The notes below the pieces were generated by a model that saw only the letters and a program-made list of their open reading frames with translations, was not told the DNA's origin and did no database searches. Both the position numbers and the translations under genes were made by a program. A stretch of DNA of 64,000 bases from positions 1-64,000 of the forward strand of contig JBKBHF010000009.1 of the NCBI GenBank assembly GCA_046297695.1, read 5' to 3'. This document shows positions 36,319-44,778 of this stretch, piece by piece (position 1 is the stretch's first letter; every line of letters begins with the position of its first letter). The stretch comes from Permianibacter sp046297695. Lineage in GTDB: Bacteria > Pseudomonadota > Gammaproteobacteria > Enterobacterales > Permianibacteraceae.

Positions 36319-38336
36319 CAGTAGTAGTAGGTTTTGATGATGTGAAACAGCAGCAACGCCGGCACCGGCAGCAAGGCAAACCAGTGCAGCGCACGCAGAC
36401 CGGTCGCCGCCCGCCGCTGCCACGGCGACTGGGCAGCCTGCAACCAGGCGGCACCGGCCAAGGCGCCGGTGATCGCAACGAGCAGCAGCGTCAGTAGCAA
36501 CCAGCGATTGAGGCCGTAACCGATGCGGCCGCCGGTGTGCACCAACCACAGCAGCAGCGCCGCGGCCGCCGTCAACGCATGCGTGCCGAGCCGTGCCCGC
36601 TGCGCCCGTTCGTGCAGTCGCTGTACACGTCGCCAATAACCCCAGGCAAAACTGAGCAAGGCCACCAGCAGCAAGACATAGCCGGTGATTTGTCGTGCGA
36701 TGGGGTCCCGCCACAACCAATCGATTTGCCGATAGCTTGAGGCCCAGCTGTCAGCAAGCGGGGTTTGCCAACTGAGCAACAACACGACACACAGCAGCAG
36801 CACCGATGCCAGCGCAACGGCCGTCATCCGCACGTTGTACGTGGAGGCCTTGCCGCCCAGCACCTGCTCGATCCGGCCGGCGCAGGAACCGCAGTGCTGG
36901 CTGGCGCCGGTGCTGGCGATGATGCGAGCGCGGGTCAATCCTTGCTGCTGCAAATCGAGCAGCCGACCGCGGCTGACATTGGCACAGAAGCAGATGATTT
37001 GTTGCTGCGCGTTGCTGGTGGTTTCCGGCAATTGCCCCGACTGGACAAACGCCGCCACGGCATCGGGTGTCAACAGGCGCTGCTCGGCCACTGCCGAGGT
37101 GAACGCAGAAATGTCGGTGTTGGCGCGGTCATAAAGAATGGCGCCGACCACCCGCTGCTCGATCAGAAAAATACGCCGATAAGCGCGCTCCGGTCCGCTG
37201 TATGCGCAGACGCGCTGATCGACCGCGCGGGTATTGCCGATGCTGACGATCGTGCGCTCGGCCAGTTTCAGCTGAAACACGTTGCCGATCGCTGCCGGCA
37301 CCGGCGGCTCGCCGGCCAGCAGCGCACTCAGGTGTTCGGCATGGGTGAGACAGGGCGCGAGGCTGCCGAACGTTTGCCCATCCTGCTCGCAGCATTCGCC
37401 AATGGCGTAGATGTGTTCATCGCTGCTGCGAAAATTGGCATCGACCACCACGCCGCGATCGACCGTCAAACCGGCGGCCGCAGCCAGGCGGGCCTCGGGC
37501 TCGACGCCGGTTGCTGAAATCACCAGATCGGCACGCAGTGCAGTGCCATCGTCCAGCGTCAGGGTCAGCATCGATGGCTGGCAATCGAGCGCCGCGATCT
37601 TGCGCTCACACAGCACGGTGACGCCCTGCGCCTGCAATTGCTCGGCGACACGCATCGCCGCTTCCTGATCCAGTTGCCGCGGCAGCAGATGCGGAAACCG
37701 CTCCAGCACCGTTACCTGCGGGCAACGTGACTGCATGGCACGGGCCGCTTCGATACCGAGCAAACCACCGCCAACCACCACGACGTGGCGCGGCATCAAC
37801 TCGGTGAGTACCTGCAAATCATCAAGGCTGCGAAAATCGCGCAGACGCGGATGCTCGACATCCAGCGGCGGCAGCCGTCGCGAGCGCGCGCCGGTGGCAA
37901 GCACCAGCGTGTCGTAGCGGATCACGCGACCATCATGCAGCTGCACGGCGCGGGCCGTGCGGTCAATCGCAACGACGCGAGCGTCGTGCAGCACCTTGGG
38001 CGCCAGGTCGGACGCAGCCGGCGGAAACGCCGCCAGTCGCTGCAGCGGCCGGCCATCGGCCAGGGTCGAACTGATTTGGGCCCGATTGTACGGGACAAAG
38101 CGCTCGCCATTGAGCATCAGCACATCGCGCGTCGGTGCCCGCCGCGACAACAACCGGACCAGGGCTTGGGCACTGGGGCCGGCGCCGACCACCAGCACGC
38201 TGGCGGCGGTAGTCGCAGCCAGCACGGTAGCGGCCGGCACCGGCTGCAAGGCTTTCAGCTCGTCCGCCAGCGACTGCCACGCGACTTTTTCTGGAGGTAG
38301 CTTCGGCATCGCCCGCACTGCACTCAAGTCGGCCAT
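36318..38336 (-). CDS. FAD/NAD(P)-dependent oxidoreductase fused to BFD-type [2Fe-2S] and membrane domain
   Basis: A 672-residue fusion. Residues ~45-410 are a pyridine-nucleotide-disulfide oxidoreductase: FAD motif V-V-G-A-G-P-S-A, NAD motif V-V-V-G-G-G-L-L-G-I-E-A and I-Y-A-I-G-E-C. Residues ~455-510 are a BFD-like [2Fe-2S] segment with C-F-C and C-G-S-C cysteines, as in NirB. The C-terminal ~150 residues hold about five hydrophobic helices with several histidines (L-V-H-T-G-G, L-H-W-F, L-F-H-I-I-K-T-Y-Y-Y), suggestive of a b-type cytochrome. The N-terminus resembles the NirB FAD module but no sirohaem domain follows. The start at 38336 has GAGGGG upstream. Probable role: move electrons from NAD(P)H across the membrane to the coupled multihaem cytochrome. 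Confidence 0.82.
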   Translation of the reverse strand: MADLSAVRAMPKLPPEKVAWQSLADELKALQPVPAATVLAATTAASVLVVGAGPSAQALVRLLSRRAPTRDVLMLNGERFVPYNRAQISSTLADGRPLQRLAAFPPAASDLAPKVLHDARVVAIDRTARAVQLHDGRVIRYDTLVLATGARSRRLPPLDVEHPRLRDFRSLDDLQVLTELMPRHVVVVGGGLLGIEAARAMQSRCPQVTVLERFPHLLPRQLDQEAAMRVAEQLQAQGVTVLCERKIAALDCQPSMLTLTLDDGTALRADLVISATGVEPEARLAAAAGLTVDRGVVVDANFRSSDEHIYAIGECCEQDGQTFGSLAPCLTHAEHLSALLAGEPPVPAAIGNVFQLKLAERTIVSIGNTRAVDQRVCAYSGPERAYRRIFLIEQRVVGAILYDRANTDISAFTSAVAEQRLLTPDAVAAFVQSGQLPETTSNAQQQIICFCANVSRGRLLDLQQQGLTRARIIASTGASQHCGSCAGRIEQVLGGKASTYNVRMTAVALASVLLLCVVLLLSWQTPLADSWASSYRQIDWLWRDPIARQITGYVLLLVALLSFAWGYWRRVQRLHERAQRARLGTHALTAAAALLLWLVHTGGRIGYGLNRWLLLTLLLVAITGALAGAAWLQAAQSPWQRRAATGLRALHWFALLPVPALLLFHIIKTYYY

Positions 38337-38658
38337 GTTCCCCTCACGGCGACAGCTTGTTATCCGATGACCCTGCGCGCCGGATGTGAACCCCTGCACG
38401 CTCGTACAAAGCGATACAAACTGGTACATGTGTTTTAATTATACTGGCAGCATTGCACCCTACTGACAAGACGGATTTCGGGTGCCCGCAGCAGGATGCC
38501 GCGCAAGGGGAATGACCGGGCTGCAGCGCGTCCGTGGAGGGAACAGACACGCCACCAGCCACCGTTCCTCGTCTAACAACCCAATGGTCCAACGACCAAA
38601 AGGCCCAACAAGCAAAAGAAATTCGGCCGCACAAAGGCGGCCGCTCGAGGAGACAGCT
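38337..38658. promoter_or_regulatory. Divergent regulatory region with phased TACAAA repeats
   Basis: A minus-strand TATAAT lies at 38438-38443 for the flavoprotein operon. Just inside the transcript, TACAAA (38405-38410), TACAAA (38415-38420) and TACATG (38425-38430) repeat every 10 bp, exactly one helical turn. The hemerythrin gene on the other strand has GAGGAG and a GTG start at 38659. No FNR-type TTGAT-N4-ATCAA box is evident. The rest of this 322-bp gap is featureless. Confidence 0.45.
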
Positions 38659-39189
38659 GTGGCGCGATTATTTTCGCTGTTTGGGGAACGCAAACTGACC
38701 GAACCGGCAACACCGGAGAACCCGGTGCCGACACCGACTTTAGTAACGGCCAAGCCGGATGCCGGCATACCGTACGATGGTCAGCTGATTGCCATGCTGA
38801 AACAGGACCATGTCCAGCTGGTCAATCAATTCACGTCGCTGATGCCGCTGCTGCGCAACCACGACGTCCGCAACTTTCGCTCGCGGCTGCAAGCCTTCAA
38901 AACCGAGTTTCAGGGCCACATCATCAAGGAAAACGTCAAGTTCTACGTCTACCTCGAGCAGTCGCTGGCAAAAGATGAAACCAATCTGGAACTGATCCGC
39001 GATTTTCGCCGTGAGATGAACTCGATCAGCCGGGCGGTCGTGCATTTCTGCAACCGTTACCTGGATGATCCGATGTCGTCGCTGACCATCCAGGAGTTTG
39101 CCCAGGAATCGAACGAGATCGCTGAAGCACTGCTGCGGCGCATCGAACGGGAAGAACGGGATTTGTACCCGCTTTATATGGCGAACTGA
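38659..39189 (+). CDS. Hemerythrin-like (HHE) four-helix protein
   Basis: A 176-residue protein with a ~50-residue flexible N-terminus followed by a four-helix bundle. Candidate iron ligands are H in M-L-K-Q-D-H-V-Q-L-V, H and E in G-H-I-I-K-E-N-V-K-F-Y, H in V-V-H-F-C-N-R-Y, and E residues in the last helix. This fits the HHE cation-binding family or an Rsd-type bundle; the D-H...H-x-x-K-E spacing favours HHE. Such proteins sense or detoxify O2 or NO. The start is GTG at 38659 with GAGGAG 8 bp upstream. Divergent from the flavoprotein/cytochrome operon, it may share regulation with it. Confidence 0.7.
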   Translation: MARLFSLFGERKLTEPATPENPVPTPTLVTAKPDAGIPYDGQLIAMLKQDHVQLVNQFTSLMPLLRNHDVRNFRSRLQAFKTEFQGHIIKENVKFYVYLEQSLAKDETNLELIRDFRREMNSISRAVVHFCNRYLDDPMSSLTIQEFAQESNEIAEALLRRIEREERDLYPLYMAN

Positions 39190-39204
39190 ATCGAAGTTCC
39201 GCTC

Positions 39205-39238
39205 ATAAAAAAGCCAGCACACGTGCTGGCTTTTTTTA
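39205..39238. terminator. Bidirectional terminator after the hemerythrin-like gene
   Basis: AAAAAAGCCAGCAC-ACGTGCTGGCTTTTTTT is a strong stem with A and T flanks, between the hemerythrin gene and the convergent ATP-grasp gene. Confidence 0.9.
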
Positions 39239-39250
39239 TCCAGCACCCAC

Positions 39251-40405
39251 TCAATCCAGAATGATGTGCGGCAGGAACCGCGACAGATCCTGGGTGATGT
39301 GCGAGGCATCCTCGCGAATGCCAATGCCGCAGGCGACATCGCCCACCAGCCAGCTGCCGAGCACCGTGTAGTTGCCATCAAAACATGGCGCCGGATGCCA
39401 GGCCTGCCGAATGCACGGGTAATGGCCATATGGGCCATCGACCTGCAGATAACGACCATCCGGCAAGTGCGCCTGGACATTGGCGCCTTCGCGCGAGAAA
39501 AACGGCTTGCGCACCCAACCACTCGGTAAAGTCGTGCTGGCATCATCAAAGTAAGCCGGCAGCAAATTGGGATGACCGGGATGACGCTGCCACAGCAAGG
39601 CCAGCGCCGCCTTGTTGCTCAAGACGAGTTTCCACGGCGGCTCGATGAAACGGGTCTGCGATTGGCGCAGGTACGCCGCAAACGGTTCCTGCAACAGGTC
39701 TTCCCATGGGTACAGCTTGAACAGGGTCGCGATCGGCTCGCCTTCTTCATCAACGAACTGGCCTTCGCTGTCGACACCAATCTGTTCAATCGGCAGGAAT
39801 CGATTCGGGCAACGCGCCTGCGTCGCGATATCGCGCAGGTAGGCGACGGTGCCGCAATCTTCCTCGTTGTCACCAATCGCCGCAAAATGCACCGGCAGGC
39901 GTAAGGCGGCGCTGGCAAAGAACGCTTCGAGCCGATCCTGAATGGCGTTGAACTGATCTGCAGCCAGTGGAAGGGCACCAGCGCTTTGCATCTGCTCCAG
40001 CCATACCCACTGGAAGAACGCGCTTTCGTAGAGAGATGTCGGCGTGTCGTAATTGAGCTCGTACAGTTTGGCCGGGCCGTTACCGTCATAAGCCAGATCC
40101 AGTCGCGCATACATCGCCGGATCGCGCCGTTGCCAACTGTCGCGCAGCACATCCCAGTGCGCGGCCGGAATACCGAGCTGAATCAGCAAGGCTTCGTCAC
40201 GGATGGCGTCATCCACCAGCGCCAGCGCCATCTGATGCAGCGCTTCGGTCGGCGCCTCCAGATCGTTTTCAATCTGCGCCAGCGTGAACTGGTAGTACGC
40301 CGTTTCATCCCAGTACGGCGCGCCATACATGGTGTGAAAACCAAAGCCGAGTTGTTCGGCCAATTGACGCCAACCCGGTCGCTCCTGGCTCGGGATCCGA
40401 CGCAT
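39251..40405 (-). CDS. Glutathionylspermidine-synthase-like ATP-grasp protein (YgiC/YjfC family)
   Basis: A 384-residue protein of the GSP-synthase C-terminal ATP-grasp family. Visible motifs are N-Y-D-T-P-T-S-L-Y-E-S-A-F-F-Q-W (substrate/Mg region), L-F-K-L-Y-P-W-E, a conserved V-R-K-P-F-F-S-R-E-G-A-N-V loop, and G-S-W-L-V-G-D-V near the end. YgiC/YjfC proteins lack the amidase domain of Gsp; their substrate is not settled, though a peptide ligase role is predicted. It is the third gene of a DUF350 - DUF1190 - ATP-grasp operon, the same trio as E. coli yjfL-yjfM-yjfC. Confidence 0.92.
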   Translation of the reverse strand: MRRIPSQERPGWRQLAEQLGFGFHTMYGAPYWDETAYYQFTLAQIENDLEAPTEALHQMALALVDDAIRDEALLIQLGIPAAHWDVLRDSWQRRDPAMYARLDLAYDGNGPAKLYELNYDTPTSLYESAFFQWVWLEQMQSAGALPLAADQFNAIQDRLEAFFASAALRLPVHFAAIGDNEEDCGTVAYLRDIATQARCPNRFLPIEQIGVDSEGQFVDEEGEPIATLFKLYPWEDLLQEPFAAYLRQSQTRFIEPPWKLVLSNKAALALLWQRHPGHPNLLPAYFDDASTTLPSGWVRKPFFSREGANVQAHLPDGRYLQVDGPYGHYPCIRQAWHPAPCFDGNYTVLGSWLVGDVACGIGIREDASHITQDLSRFLPHIILD

Positions 40406-40408
40406 GGC

Positions 40409-40960
40409 TCAGCCTCCGGCGCGCGCCGCGGCGGCACGACCGAAGCCGCCACGACTGACCACGCGCGCGGTGGGCTTGGCATGCAAGTACGACTCTTTGA
40501 CTTCCACCGGCCCCGACAAACGACTCACTTTGTCATTGTCCGGTGTCCGCAACATGCCCTTGTCGTCGCGGGATTCGTACAACGGCTGGGCAACGCTGCG
40601 GTAATAGCTGCCACCGCCACCACCGGAACCACTCTCTTCTTCTTCATTCGGCGCCGGCCGCGGATCCTTGACCAGCACACCACGCATCAGGGGAATGAAA
40701 TAGCGGCCGCTGGACTGACACTGCTGCGGACCAAAATCGGCCTCACAATCGCTTTCGCTGCGATAGCGTGGTGCCACCCGTTCGCTTTCGTACCCGGCTC
40801 GGGTAAAACGCGTCTCACACTCTTCCGTGGTCAACACCTGATCACGCTGACACTCGGACACCGTGCGATAGACCAAGGCCCGTTCGCTGTTTTCACATGC
40901 GGCGAGCAGGAACGGTACCGTTCCCATCATCACCAGGCTGGCTTTGCGACTGCGCTTCAT
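40409..40960 (-). CDS. DUF1190 protein (YgiB/YjfM family)
   Basis: A 183-residue exported protein: M-K-R-S-R-K-A-S-L-V-M-M-G followed by F-L-L-A-A-C, a lipobox-like signal. The body has paired cysteines (S-E-C, E-E-C-E-T-R-F, S-D-C-E-A-D-F-G, Q-Q-C), a glycine-serine stretch and a basic tail rich in R-G-G. This is the YgiB/DUF1190 pattern. Function is unknown. I start at 40960; in-frame codons to 40987 overlap the upstream stop. The downstream ATP-grasp gene starts 3 bp after this one ends. Confidence 0.85.
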   Translation of the reverse strand: MKRSRKASLVMMGTVPFLLAACENSERALVYRTVSECQRDQVLTTEECETRFTRAGYESERVAPRYRSESDCEADFGPQQCQSSGRYFIPLMRGVLVKDPRPAPNEEEESGSGGGGGSYYRSVAQPLYESRDDKGMLRTPDNDKVSRLSGPVEVKESYLHAKPTARVVSRGGFGRAAAARAGG

Positions 40961-40980
40961 GGGCTTGCCTGCCATCGTCA

Positions 40981-41388
40981 TCACCAAACCATGCAGGCCG
41001 CGTTGAGAATGCCCGCCGCAAGCGACATCGTTGCCACCAGCGTTGCCGCGGCGAGATCGTTACTCGCGATCCGGGTCGGCAAATCACGCAGCAGCAGACG
41101 CAGTGCCAGAAAGACGAGCCACTGCACCAGCAACGCAACAGCGCCCCAAAGCAGGCAGTCGAGCAGGTTGACGGAATGGGCGATGGCGCTAGCCAGCGGC
41201 AGAACAAAACCGAGCAGACTGCCGGAAAACGCCAGCGAAGCAGCCGGCACACCTTGCCGGATCAAGGTCCATTCATGGTGTGGCGTCAGCCAGGTGTAAC
41301 CGACACAGAACACCAGCGTCAGCGCGGCCGCCAGCGCAAAGTAGGACAGGAAAGCCGGCAACCCGGCGAGATAACTGTGCAGGTCCAT
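40981..41388 (-). CDS. DUF350 inner-membrane protein (YjfL-like)
   Basis: A 135-residue protein with four hydrophobic helices. The central F-S-G-S-L-L-G-F-V-L-P-L-A-S-A-I and the N-D-L-A-A-A-T-L-V-A-x-M-S-L-A-A-G-I-L-N-A-A segment match DUF350. Function is unknown. It is the first gene of the trio and probably forms an inner-membrane partner for the DUF1190 and ATP-grasp proteins. Confidence 0.88.
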   Translation of the reverse strand: MDLHSYLAGLPAFLSYFALAAALTLVFCVGYTWLTPHHEWTLIRQGVPAASLAFSGSLLGFVLPLASAIAHSVNLLDCLLWGAVALLVQWLVFLALRLLLRDLPTRIASNDLAAATLVATMSLAAGILNAACMVW

Positions 41389-41543
41389 CGCAGTCAGGAA
41401 GGCAACAAAAGAAGGGACGCTACGATGCCGTGCAGGCAGGAAAAAAACAACGGCGAGTGACCGGAATTCCGCGGCGGATTATCAGCGGAAAAATGGCGGA
41501 GAAATCTGCGTCATGGAAGTGGCGGAGAAGGGCAGGATTCGTC

Positions 41544-41927
<384 letters not shown>

Positions 41928-42051
41928 GTGACGTACTGCTGTCAGCGTGATGCAGGTCGCTCACCACGCTGTGTTCCGGTGCTGTCAGCGGACGCTGGAC
42001 CGGAAATTGCCCCACCAAGTAAACCGGCAGGCCGGTCCGAGCGGGGCGCGC

Positions 42052-42080
42052 ATTATGCGGATTTTTTTCTGACTTGAAAA
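42052..42080 (-). promoter_or_regulatory. Candidate tRNA-Ser promoter overlapping the purC terminator
   Basis: On the minus strand TTTTCA (42075-42080) and CATAAT (42052-42057) are 17 bp apart, with a GC-rich GCGCGCCCCGC discriminator after it, as in stable-RNA promoters. The -35 is the T tract of the purC terminator. The tRNA starts about 118 nt downstream of the expected start site. Confidence 0.45.
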
Positions 42081-42110
42081 GCCTGACGACGCATGAACGC
42101 ATCGTCAGGG
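42078..42110 (-). terminator. purC terminator
   Basis: On the minus strand CCTGACGATGC-GTTCAT-GCGTCGTCAGG is followed by CTTTTC. It starts 14 bp past the purC stop. Confidence 0.8.
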
Positions 42111-42123
42111 ATACGGGCAATGC

Positions 42124-42834
42124 TCAGAGCGGAACGCCGAGACGCTGCGCGACTTCTTCGTAGGCTTCGACGACGCCGCCGAGGCCCTGACGGAAGCGGT
42201 CTTTGTCCAGCTTCTTGCGGGTGGCTTTGTCCCACAGCCGGCAGCCGTCCGGCGAGAACTCGTCACCGAGCACGATCTCGCCGTTCAGACGACCGAATTC
42301 CAGTTTGTAGTCGACCAGGATCATGCCGGCTTCGTCGAACATCGCCTTCAGCACGTCGTTGACCTTGAAGGTCAGCTCTTTCATGCGGGCGACTTCGGCG
42401 TCGGTGGCCCAACCAAAGGAACGAATGTGGTATTCGTTGACCATCGGGTCGTGCAGCTCGTCGTTCTTCAGGAAGAATTCAAAGGTCGGCGGATTCAGTT
42501 CCATGCCTTCCTGCACGCCGAGACGGCGGGTGATCGAACCGGCGGCAACGTTACGGACAACGCACTCGACCGGCACCATGGTCAGCTTTTTGACCAGGCT
42601 GTCGGTGTCGTTCAGCAGTTTGACGAAGTGGCTCGGAATACCGGCGGCGGCCAGCTTGGTCATGATGAAGGCATTGAACTTGTTGTTCACCATGCCTTTG
42701 CGATCGAGCTGCGCCACTTTCTGACCGTCGAAGGCCGAAGTGTCGTTGCGGTAATGCATGATCACGTGATCGGCCAGCTCGCAGCTGTACACCGATTTGG
42801 CTTTGCCGCGGTAGAGTTCCTGCAACTTCTGCAT
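42124..42834 (-). CDS. purC: Phosphoribosylaminoimidazole-succinocarboxamide (SAICAR) synthase
   Basis: A 236-residue SAICAR synthase, which joins aspartate to CAIR using ATP in purine synthesis. Motifs: E-L-Y-R-G-K-A-K-S-V-Y near the N-terminus, D-x-x-S-A-F-D-G, V-E-C-V-V-R-N-V-A-A-G-S, and D-Y-K-L-E-F-G-R, plus G-D-E-F-S-P-D-G. Length is normal. An ATG at 42846 is also in frame; the one at 42834 matches the usual M-x-K-L-x-E-L-Y start. It follows the MBL hydrolase gene by about 45 bp, as in Pseudomonas. Confidence 0.97.
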   Translation of the reverse strand: MQKLQELYRGKAKSVYSCELADHVIMHYRNDTSAFDGQKVAQLDRKGMVNNKFNAFIMTKLAAAGIPSHFVKLLNDTDSLVKKLTMVPVECVVRNVAAGSITRRLGVQEGMELNPPTFEFFLKNDELHDPMVNEYHIRSFGWATDAEVARMKELTFKVNDVLKAMFDEAGMILVDYKLEFGRLNGEIVLGDEFSPDGCRLWDKATRKKLDKDRFRQGLGGVVEAYEEVAQRLGVPL

Positions 42835-42879
42835 GGTGTTCACCATTGGTTAAAAAAAAAACGCGGCGTGTGCGATGCG

Positions 42880-43641
42880 CTACGCCAGCGTCAGCCATTC
42901 AAAACCGGTGTACTGATCAGCCACGCGAATCTGCTCGGGTGACCAACCGACGGCCTCTGCCAGCGCCGCACGCGCCAGCTCAGGTCGATTGTTCTCTTCA
43001 CTCAAATGCGCCGCAATGAGGTGGCGCAAACGGCTGCGATCACTTTGCCGCAGAATCTCGGCGGCCTGTCGGTTGCTGAGGTGCCCGTAAGCACCGCCGA
43101 CCCGCCGTTTCAGTGCCGGCGGATAACGGCCGCCGTGCAGCATCGCTTCGTCGTGATTGCACTCCAGCATCAGCGCATCACAGCCACCGAGTTGCTGCAG
43201 CAGAAACGGCGTGCTGCAACCGGCGTCCGTCAGCAGGGCGAAACGCACCTGCGAGGTCTCGAAGACAAACTGCAAGGGCTCGCGCGCATCGTGCGGAACC
43301 GAAAACGGAAAAACCCGAATCCCCCCGAAGAGGACGGGTTCTTCCGCAGACAGAAATTTAAGGGCGCGGATTGTGCCACAGCGGCCCGCGAGATGGCTAC
43401 CCCGGCTCATCCAGACCGGCAAATCGTACTTGCGCGCCAGCGCGCCGACACCGCCGATATGGTCACTGTGCTCGTGGGTCACCAGAATGGCGCTGAGCGT
43501 CTCTGGCCTGACCCCAAACCGGGCCAGCCGGGCTTCGGTCTCGGCCAAGGTGAAGCCGCAGTCGATGAGCAGCTGCTGGTCGTCATGGGCGACCAGCAGG
43601 CCATTGCCCTTGCTGCCGCTGCCGAGACAGGCGAGGCGCAT
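42880..43641 (-). CDS. MBL-fold metallohydrolase (YycJ/WalJ-like)
   Basis: A 253-residue metallo-beta-lactamase-fold protein. It opens with L-G-S-G-S-K-G-N and carries the metal motif T-H-E-H-S-D-H-I-G-G (about residues 55-64) and a later D-A-G-C plus E-C-N-H segment. The S-G-S-x-G-N start is typical of the YycJ/WalJ subgroup, predicted phosphodiesterase or nuclease; the Gram-negative role is unclear. It lies between bamC and purC, an order also known from Pseudomonas. Confidence 0.88.
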   Translation of the reverse strand: MRLACLGSGSKGNGLLVAHDDQQLLIDCGFTLAETEARLARFGVRPETLSAILVTHEHSDHIGGVGALARKYDLPVWMSRGSHLAGRCGTIRALKFLSAEEPVLFGGIRVFPFSVPHDAREPLQFVFETSQVRFALLTDAGCSTPFLLQQLGGCDALMLECNHDEAMLHGGRYPPALKRRVGGAYGHLSNRQAAEILRQSDRSRLRHLIAAHLSEENNRPELARAALAEAVGWSPEQIRVADQYTGFEWLTLA

Positions 43642-43656
43642 CGCCGCTCTTTCCGG

Positions 43657-44778
43657 TTACCGGCGGGGCGCGTCCAGCAAGGTGTTTTGCCGGCGCTCAG
43701 CAAACGCTTCGGACAACACCGGGAACAGCTTGGTCATCACCGCAGCATCCAGGGCTTCGCCATCGGCCTTGCTGAAAATCAGGCCGGTGTTGTTGCCTTC
43801 GCTGCTGAGTTGGACCAGGTATTCGCCCGGCTCCAGCTCCAACCGAACCTGATCGTCACGGTCATCACCAAACAGCCAATCCCAGAAACCGCCCTCTTCG
43901 CCTTCTTCAAGCTTGAAGTAGTACAGGAACTTGGTGGTGTCCTTGTCTTCCAGCACGAAGCCCAGCTTTTCCAGCACGCTCGGAGTGGCTTCCCAGGTGT
44001 TGCTGAGACCGCTCTGGGCCAGCAGTCCGGTCTGGTTCTGCTCGTTCTGCCAGAGCCCGACCTGGATACCGGCCCGCGCCGCCAGCACCCGTTCCCGGGC
44101 CGCCCGCGACTGCTCCTCGTCGTAATAGCCAAGGAACTGGTTCAGCATGTCAACGCTGTTGCGGCGGGTCGGTAGCAGGCTTTGCCAGCCATCGTCCTCG
44201 TCATAGGCTTCCGCCTTGATCGCTTCGGCAATCAGCAGACGCTCATTGGGCCGCTCACCGTTCTTCAGCTGAAAGCGGTACTGCCAGCGATAGGATTCAA
44301 TGTCTTCAGCCATGATCCAGTCACGGAACCAGCCGATTTCTTCGGTCTGGACCCAGCCGGTCACCAGTTCCCCGGTGGCTTCGTCGCTTTGCTCGACGGC
44401 AATGCCATTGAGGCTCAGAAAACCGTTCAGGCGCTGCCACAGCTCAAGGTTCTCACCGACGATCAGCGCTTGCGGAATGGCAGCATCCTGAATGCCGTTC
44501 ACGCCGTCACCAGACGACAGCACCAGGGCCGGAGGATTGACATCGAGCGCCTCGCCGACCGGTGCGGAGGCGCCTTTCGGACCCAAGGGCGGCACCGGGA
44601 ATTGATCCTGAGGCTGGAAGGCGCTGTAAGCGGCCGGCACTTTCAACGCCGGCGCCTGCTTGGCGTCGAGGTAATCGTGTTCGGTATCGCGAATCAGACC
44701 ATCTTTACCGTACAACCAACCGCAACCAGACAACGTGAAGACAGCCAAAACGGGCAAGGCCCGAACAAACACTTTCAT
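43657..44778 (-). CDS. bamC: Outer-membrane assembly lipoprotein BamC
   Basis: A 373-residue lipoprotein with signal M-K-V-F-V-R-A-L-P-V-L-A-V-F-T-L-S-G-C (lipobox L-S-G-C). The N-terminal extended part includes D-x-E-x-D-Y-L-D-A-K-x-A-P-x-L-K-V-P, the conserved BamC lasso that binds BamD. Two globular domains follow (about 95-210 and 225-360), with W-x-R-L-N-G-F-L typical of the family. BamC is part of the BAM complex that inserts beta-barrels in the outer membrane. It directly follows dapA, the classic gammaproteobacterial order. Confidence 0.93.
   Translation of the reverse strand: MKVFVRALPVLAVFTLSGCGWLYGKDGLIRDTEHDYLDAKQAPALKVPAAYSAFQPQDQFPVPPLGPKGASAPVGEALDVNPPALVLSSGDGVNGIQDAAIPQALIVGENLELWQRLNGFLSLNGIAVEQSDEATGELVTGWVQTEEIGWFRDWIMAEDIESYRWQYRFQLKNGERPNERLLIAEAIKAEAYDEDDGWQSLLPTRRNSVDMLNQFLGYYDEEQSRAARERVLAARAGIQVGLWQNEQNQTGLLAQSGLSNTWEATPSVLEKLGFVLEDKDTTKFLYYFKLEEGEEGGFWDWLFGDDRDDQVRLELEPGEYLVQLSSEGNNTGLIFSKADGEALDAAVMTKLFPVLSEAFAERRQNTLLDAPRR

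Noticed and set aside
34990..36720. A longer version of the multihaem cytochrome starting at 36720
   Set aside because: The extra part is antisense-like sequence inside the flavoprotein gene; the coupled start at 36318 gives a normal signal anchor.
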